Source: Cavia porcellus
Lineage: Eukaryota; Chordata; Mammalia; Rodentia; Caviidae
Direction: 5' to 3'
Length of the DNA stretch: 64,000 bases
Assembly: GCF_034190915.1 (NCBI RefSeq)
Contig: NW_026947502.1
Location: 8,525,785 to 8,589,784 of the forward strand
Part shown: positions 58,286 to 64,000 of the stretch, piece after piece
How positions within the stretch are numbered: position 1 is the stretch's first letter
Layout of the letters: each line of letters begins with the position of its first letter
The notes under the pieces: model-generated
The model's input: the letters and a program-made list of their open reading frames with translations, nothing else
The model's database searches: none
Told to the model about the DNA's origin: nothing
Position numbers and translations under genes: made by a program

Positions 58286-59212
58286 ATGTCAACAATAAAC
58301 CAACATATAACAGTTATAATCATTAATGTAAATGGACTCAATGTACCAATTAAAAGAAACAGACTGGCAGAATGGATCAAGAAACAAAATCCAACCATAT
58401 GCTGTCTATAAGAAACCCATGTAACCCAGAAGGATACTCACAGACTGAAAGTCAAAGGATGGAAAACAATACTTCATGCAACAGGAACCCAAAACAAAGT
58501 GGGAGTAGCTATTATGTTTGCAGACAATGTGAATTTCAAACCAACAAAGATAAGAAGAGATGAAGAAGATGATTACATACTGGTTAGGGGAAAACTTCAC
58601 GAGGAAGACATAACAATCTTAAGTGTATATGCACCAAATTCCAGAGCAGCCAGTTATATAAAACAAATATTAACAGAAATGAAAAACCAAATTAGCAGGA
58701 ACACAATTATAACAGGAGACCTTAACACACCATTGACACCAAGGGACAGATCAACCAAAAAGAAAGTCAGCAAAGAAATAACAGAACTGAATCACACCTG
58801 TGAACAAATGGACTTGATAGACATATACAGAGTGTTCCATCCAACAACATCAGAATACACATTCTTCTCAGCAGTACATGGGTCATTCTCTAAAACAGAC
58901 CATATATTAGCACACAGAACATATTTAAATAAATGCAAAAGAGTTGAAATTATCCCTTGCATGTTATTGGATCATAGTGCCATGAAATTAGAAATTAATG
59001 ATAAAAGGTACTGCAAAAATCCCACAAACACATGGAAACTGAATAACACACTCTTGAGTAATCAGTGGGTCACAGGAAAAATTAAAGAGGAAATTAAACA
59101 ATACCTACAAGGAAAATACAAATACAACTTAACAGAATCTGTGGGATGCAATGAAAGCTGTCCTCAAAGGAAAATTTATTGCACTGAGTCCCCTATCAGG
59201 AAAATAGAATGA
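58286..59212 (+). pseudogene. L1-C ORF2 endonuclease domain, one early stop
   Basis: ATG 58286 lies one base after the ORF1 stop. The frame reads MSTINQHITVIIINVNGLN and hits TAA at 58409-58411 (codon 42), exactly where the family has the Gln of the QETH motif. It then stays open in the same frame to 59212. Endonuclease residues are visible: ETH, YAPN, GDLNTPL, KTDHIL and LDHSAMK. The domain nicks target DNA at T/A-rich sites. One C-to-T change explains the stop. Confidence 0.85.
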
Positions 59213-62135
59213 ATACAAATAAACAACCTAATGTTATACCTCAAACATCTAGAAAAAGAAGAGTAAGTCAAGCCCAAAGCCAAAAGAAGGGAGGAAATTA
59301 TAAAAATCAGAGCAGAAAATACTACAATAGAGACTAAGAAAACAATCCAAAGAATCAATGAATCAAAGAGTTGGTTCTTTGAAAGAATGGATAAAATTCA
59401 TCAGCCCTTAGCCAACCTTATTTTAAAAATGGAAGGAAAAGCTCAAATTCATGCAATAAAGAATGAAAAAGGCGAAATCACTACGACTCTATAGAAATAC
59501 AGAAGATCATCAACACCTATTTCGAAAACCTCTACACTCATAACACAGAAGAAATAGACAGATTCCTAGAAGTATATGATAACATGCTTTGATAACACAG
59601 AAGAAATAGACAGATTCCTAGAAGCATATGAAGTACCAAAGATAGGTCAAGAAGATATAAAACTGCTGAATAACCCAATCTCTATTAATGAAATTGAAAA
59701 TGTAAGTAAGACCTTACCTACAAAGAAGAGCCCAGACCCAGATGGATTCACTGCAGAATTCTACAAGAAGTACAAAGAAGACTTAATGCCGACATTCCTC
59801 AAACTCTTCAATGAAATTAAAAGGGAAGCAATCCTTCCTAAGTCATTCCTGGATGACTGCAAATATTACTCTAGTACCAAAACCTGAGAAAGACCCAACC
59901 TTAAAAAGAAAACTACAGACCAATCACCCTAATGAACACAGATGCAAAAATCCTCAATAAAATATTGACAAATAAAATGCAGCAAATCATCAAGAAGATT
60001 ATACACCATGACCAAGTGGGATTAATCCCAGGCATGCAGGGATGGTACAATATGCGTAAATCAATAAATGTAATCCACCAAACCAATAAAACCAAAAGTA
60101 AGAATAACATGATCATATCTATAGATGCAGAAAAAAGCTTTTGATAAGATCCAACATTCATTTATAATAAGAACTTTACAGAAAATTGGAATATATGGTC
60201 TTTACCTCAATATAATAAAGGCCATCTATGACAAAACAGCAGCCAGTATCACACTAAATGGCCAAAAATTGAAGGCCTTTATTTTAAAATCAGCCACAAG
60301 ACAAGGATGTCCCTTATCACCACTCCTATTTAATATAGTACTGGAAATACTAGCCAGACAAGAGAAAGAAATAAAAGGATAGGAAAAAGATAGGAAAAAA
60401 AGATAGGAACAGAAGAATTTAAATTATCATTATTTGCAGATGACATGATACTCTACATAGAAGACCCCCAAAACTCCATTGAAAGACTCTTAGTTATAAC
60501 AAATAAATTTAGCAATGTAGCTGGATATAAAATCAATACTCAAAAATCAATAGCATTACTATACACTAACAACAAGATTACAGAGAGAGAAATAAGAGAA
60601 GTCACATCCTTCACACTAGCAATCAAAAAATGAAATATTTAGGAATTACTGTCATGAAAGAAGTGAAAGACCTATACAAGGAAAATTACAATACACTGAA
60701 AAAAGGAATTGAAGATGATCTCAGAAAGTGGAAAGACATCCCTTGCTCATGGATAGGAAGAATAAATATTGTGAAAATGGCCATTCTCCCAAAACTGTTA
60801 CATAGATTCAAAGCAATCCCAATAAAAATACCATCAACATACCTCATAGATCTAGACAAATCACACCTAAAATTCATCTGGAGTGAGAAGAGACCTAGAA
60901 TAGCAAAGACAGTTCTAAGCAGTGAAGGCAAGGCAGGAGGCATCACAATCCCTGACTTGAAGTTATATTACAAAGCAACTGTACTTGGTACTGGAATCAA
61001 AACAGAGCTGAGGATCAATGGAATAGATTAGAAGATACAACCACAACTACTCAACCACTTTATCTTTGACAAAGGGGCCAAACATGTTCACTGGAAGAAT
61101 GACAGTCTCTTTAATAAATGGTGTTGGAAAAACTGGCTCTCCGTATGCCGAAAAACTGAAACTAGACCATGCCTTTCGCCGTGTAGTAAATTAAAATCTA
61201 AATGGATCAAAAATCTAAATATTAAAACAGAAACACTAAATCTATTGGAAGAAAAATTGGGTAAAAACCTTGAAGACATAGGGGTAGCTAGAGAATTCAT
61301 GAACAAGACTCAAACCGCATGGGAAATACTTCCCAGAATCAATAACTGGGATCATATCTTACTAAAAAGTTTCTGCATGTCAAAAGAAATCTCCAGCATA
61401 GTGAAAAGAAAACCCACAAACTTGGAAAAAAATCTTAGTGAACTGTCCCCCAAACAAAGGAATTCTGTCTAAAACATATAAAGAATTAAAAAAAAGTTAG
61501 ACACCCAAAATTCAAAGATCCAATCCAAAAATGGGCATCTGAGATGAATACACACTTCTCAGATGAAGAAATACAAATGGCAAATAGATACATGAAAAAG
61601 TGTTCATCATCATTACTCATTAGAGAAATGCAAATTAAAACCACACTGAGATTCCATCTCACTCCTGAAAGAATGGCCAGGATCAAGAAAACCACCCACA
61701 ACAAATGCTGGAGAGGCTGTGGGGGGAAAGGAACTCTCCTGCACTGTTGGTGGGAGTGTAGACTGGTGCAAGCATTGTGGAAGTCAGTCTGGAGATTTCT
61801 CAAAAAGCTGGGATAGGAAGTCCCATTTATTCAAGCTATTCCACTTCTAGGCCTATTCCCAGAAGAACTGAAAGTATTGTACCACAGTGATATATGTGCA
61901 CCCATGTTTATAGCAGCACAATTTGTAATAGCCAGATCTTGAAAACAACCTAAGTGTCCATCAACTGAGGAATGGATAAAAAAGTTGTGGTATTTTTATA
62001 CAATGGAGTACTACTCAGCTATAAAGAAGGATCACATTGAGATATTTATAAATAAATGGGCACAGCTTGAGACCATACTCATAAGTGAAATAAATCAAAC
62101 CCACATGTGTAAATACCAAATAGTTTCCCTAGTGT
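59213..62135 (+). pseudogene. L1-C ORF2 RT and C-terminal domain, frameshifted
   Basis: Successive plus-strand pieces: 59576-59887 (PKKSPDPDGFTAEFY-like linker), 59932-60382 ([24 protein letters not shown]), FADDM encoded at 60433-60447 with both catalytic Asp present, 60630-61031 ([31 protein letters not shown]), and 61245-61816 ([34 protein letters not shown]). Frame changes occur at or near 59213, 59590, 59890, 60140, 60385, 60630, 61030 and 61480. The protein would reverse-transcribe L1 RNA at the nick, but this copy is dead. Confidence 0.85.
59540..59643. repeat. 52-bp tandem duplication in L1-C ORF2
   Basis: ATAACACAGAAGAAATAGAC... starts at 59540 and again at 59592, with about 40 bp almost identical (one difference noted). 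The unit is 52 bp, so it shifts the reading frame. Confidence 0.88.
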
Positions 62136-63027
62136 AAGAAATGATAACAATACATAAAATATGTGGTAATCATGATTTCCCATTATATTGCTTTGAAGCC
62201 TTATAATGTTTTCATTCATTAATTGTAATGGTTTTATTCTGGGATGTTTGATTTTATTGTCTGTGATGGTATGAACAGCTATTTTGGAGAAAACAAAACA
62301 TCAAAATAGCTAGGCTGATTTAATATCATCTTGTTTTGAAATCCCATCAAGCTTCTGTTCTTCTTTCTCCATCGGTCTTAACATGTTGTATCTTATTGGA
62401 TTTTATTATATGTGTTAGTATAAACAAAAAATTTTATAGACATGGAGATAATATAGAAACCATTGTTTATTTTCTGTTAGTTGGTTCTAAATACCCTGTA
62501 ATACTGTCATTCTCTTGAATGGTTTTACATTGTCTTGATATGTTTGATGCTACAGTATACAAAGTTATACCCAAAGATTTCAAGGAAAGAGACACTATGG
62601 TAACTACTGTTATGTCGGGGTATCTTGTGGTGAAACACTATGTTGCTTAAATTGTTATGTTCTGACCTGTGCTGTTGTGTTGTTATGTCCTCTTGTGTCT
62701 CAATCTCCTTTTTTATTACTTATTTTTTTATTTTTATTTTTTAATTAAGGGAAAATAAATTAAAAATAGCAGGATATATTATAGTAACCCACTTTTATTT
62801 CCTATTAACTTGATATGAAGCCCTGTATTGCTCTCACCATTTTTTTGACTGATTTTACTCTATTGTGTTTTGCTTGATAGTACCAAGTTTGAGGGTATAG
62901 GCAACTACTTTGAACACAATAAGATTCATTATGACACCCATTCTGGTTTGACTATTATCTTCTTTTGAAGTCCTGTAATGTCTCCAATGTTTAGGTTTTA
63001 TTGGTTTTATTCTGTAATGTTTTGTTC

Positions 63028-63043
63028 AATTTTATTATAACTG
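63028..63043. repeat. 16-bp target-site duplication, left copy (ID)
   Basis: AATTTTATTATAACTG is perfectly repeated at 63142-63157. Confidence 0.95.
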
Positions 63044-63141
63044 GGGCTGGGGATTTAGCTCAGCGGCATAAGTGCCTGCCTTGCAGGAAGGCAGTCATAA
63101 GTTCGATCCCTGGTACCGATAAAAACGAAAAAGACAAAAAA
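63044..63141 (+). mobile_element. ID SINE inserted in L1-C 3' UTR
   Basis: GGGCTGGGGATTTAGCTCAG, then TGCCTGCCTTGCAGGAAGGC, AAGTTCGATCCCTGGTACCG and a tail AAAAACGAAAAAGACAAAAA. A-box TAGCTCAGCGG (63056-63066) and B-box GTTCGATCC (63101-63109) fit RNA polymerase III promoters. The perfect duplication shows a fairly recent insertion, later than L1-C. A small GGAAGG irregularity lies in the anticodon-arm region. Confidence 0.93.
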
Positions 63142-63157
63142 AATTTTATTATAACTG
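63142..63157. repeat. 16-bp target-site duplication, right copy (ID)
   Basis: Perfect copy of 63028-63043; the L1 3' UTR continues after it. Confidence 0.95.
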
Positions 63158-63660
63158 ATGATATAGTCAATTCTTTTTAAGATAGCAAGAGGTATTATGG
63201 TAACCATTGTTGATCACCCAGTATTCTATTTTTACATCATGTATTATGTCCATCCTCTTGATTTGACTGACTCTGTTTGTTATGTCACATTTGGTTTTAT
63301 TATCTTCAAAAAAAAGTAATAAGAACTGTGGGAGTAATAAAACCCAAAATGTGTAATTGTTATTGTAAAAAAGAGAGGAAAAGAAAGTGTTCTAAAGGAT
63401 ATAGCTGCATGTATATTTAAGTGTAAAAGATAGATAACCATATTACTGAATTTTTGTTGGATCATTGAACAGAACTGTTTGCAGTCTCATTGTTTGAATG
63501 TCCACTTTGTATGCTTTAATATTGTAACTTAAACAACTATTTCTAAGATGACAATATGTAATCTATTAACTAGTGATTTCCTACTGTTTATTTTTTGAAA
63601 TTCCGTATTACTTGTACCCTTTTTCTGTTTTTTTTTCTTTTTCTCCTTAAATAAAATTTT

Positions 63661-63670
63661 AAAAAAATAG
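63661..63670. repeat. Target-site duplication of L1-C, right copy
   Basis: AAAAAAATAG, pairing with 56633-56642. Confidence 0.6.
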
Positions 63671-63747
63671 GTTAGAGATGACCTTTTCTGTCACAAGAGC
63701 TAGCCCAAATACGAAGCCTATAAATTGTAGCTAACCATAAACATATA

Positions 63748-63965
63748 TTGAAGGTCAACTGTTTACTAGGCAGAGAGCCAAGCAAAATACATGCAGCTTT
63801 TCATTTAACAGTCACAATGGCCCCCTGAGGTATTTTTATCCCCATTTTATGGAGAGAGAAAGGGAAATTTAAGGAGCCAAAGTATCTTGCTTGAGGTCAC
63901 ACTGCTAATAAGCTTTGGGACTAGTCTGCAAACCCCAGCATTCTGACACAAGCCCAGCTCTGAAT
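63748..63965 (+). mobile_element. MIR SINE (near full length)
   Basis: TATTTTTATCCCCATTTTAT, GTATCTTGCTTGAGGTCACA and ACTGCTAATAAGCTTTGGGA give a well preserved MIR core and 3' half. Confidence 0.85.
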
Positions 63966-64000
63966 ATAAGTTGTGTTAAAGTTAATAATCTTTAGGTTCA

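Larger units (their letters stand above)
56643..63660 (+). mobile_element. L1 retrotransposon C, full length, inactive
   Basis: Complete structure: 5' UTR with a tandem promoter unit, ORF1 (from 57194), ORF2 (from 58286), long 3' UTR and A-rich end, about 7.0 kb including a 114-bp ID insertion. The flanking AAAAAAATAG copies support a single insertion of the whole. ORF1 and ORF2 carry stops, shifts and a 52-bp duplication, so it cannot move on its own, but it is the best preserved L1 here. Confidence 0.9.
62140..63660 (+). repeat. L1-C 3' UTR made of diverged ~150-bp units
   Basis: A recurring block, roughly TAACCAT-TGTT ... GAAG-CCTGTAATG ... GGTTTTATTCTGTAATGTTT, can be followed from 62167, then about 62310, 62457, 62601, 62785, 62934, 63201 and 63435. 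Spacing is 144-184 bp, except the 267-bp step that includes the 114-bp ID insertion and the 234-bp step after 63201, which includes a GA-rich stretch. The last part (from about 63360) is shared with the 3' end of L1-A; the first four units are shared with the nested L1. Confidence 0.6.

Noticed and set aside
1..64000. CRISPR arrays, operons, ribosome binding sites or other bacterial features
   Set aside because: The sequence is clearly a mammalian nuclear genome; no regularly spaced short repeats were seen.
1..64000. A previously undescribed multi-gene biological system
   Set aside because: All recognisable coding sequence belongs to broken retroelements; nothing beyond their structure supports a novel system.

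Overview
The window looks like non-coding nuclear DNA from a rodent. It is AT-rich and carries no host protein-coding gene I can support. It is full of interspersed repeats. Rodent origin is inferred from tRNA-Ala-like ID SINEs (29.8, 37.3, 38.4, 56.1 and 63.0 kb), 7SL-derived B1-like monomers fused to an ID-like 3' half (30.4 and 38.0 kb), and L1 elements with a tandem, monomer-like 5' UTR. B1-ID fusions point to the squirrel/beaver/dormouse/guinea-pig side of rodents rather than mouse or rat, but I cannot name the species. MIR, L2, Tigger, hAT and ERVL fossils are the usual ancient mammalian background.

Layout. 0-3.4 kb: a broken ERVL provirus on the minus strand (3' LTR, polypurine tract, then dUTPase, integrase, reverse transcriptase and protease remnants; no env). 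3.66-10.1 kb: a minus-strand L1 split by a younger plus-strand L1 at 7.33-8.94 kb with a target-site duplication. 11.4-12.2 kb: a solo ERVL-like LTR with a 5-bp duplication. 12.2-39.8 kb: mostly single-copy-looking sequence with scattered MIR, L2, old L1, hAT and Tigger fossils, a MaLR LTR, ID and B1-ID SINEs, and a U6 snRNA pseudogene at 18.3 kb. 39.8-45.3 kb: a second minus-strand L1, near full length but badly decayed. 45.4-46.1 and 49.2-50.5 kb: long L2 pieces. 47.6-48.9 kb: an L1 with a 5' inversion (twin-priming structure) that also holds a perfect 30-bp hairpin. 52.4-54.1 kb: an old L1 fragment containing a (GT)23 microsatellite, then another L2. 55.4-56.2 kb: MER20-like, MIR and ID copies. 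56.64-63.66 kb: the best-preserved L1, plus strand, with 5' UTR monomers, ORF1, ORF2 and a long 3' UTR built of diverged units of about 150 bp; an ID SINE has inserted into that 3' UTR with a perfect 16-bp duplication. 63.75-63.97 kb: a MIR.

Nothing here forms an operon-like or multi-gene host system. The coding signal all belongs to retroelements (L1 ORF1/ORF2, L2 reverse transcriptase, ERVL pol), and every copy is disrupted. The most interesting features are structural: the repeat-built L1 3' UTR, the long perfect hairpin, the nested and inverted insertions, and the ID subfamily with its own 3' tail. Repeat family names are from memory of consensus sequences; no alignment was run, and most repeat edges are good to about 10-50 bp.
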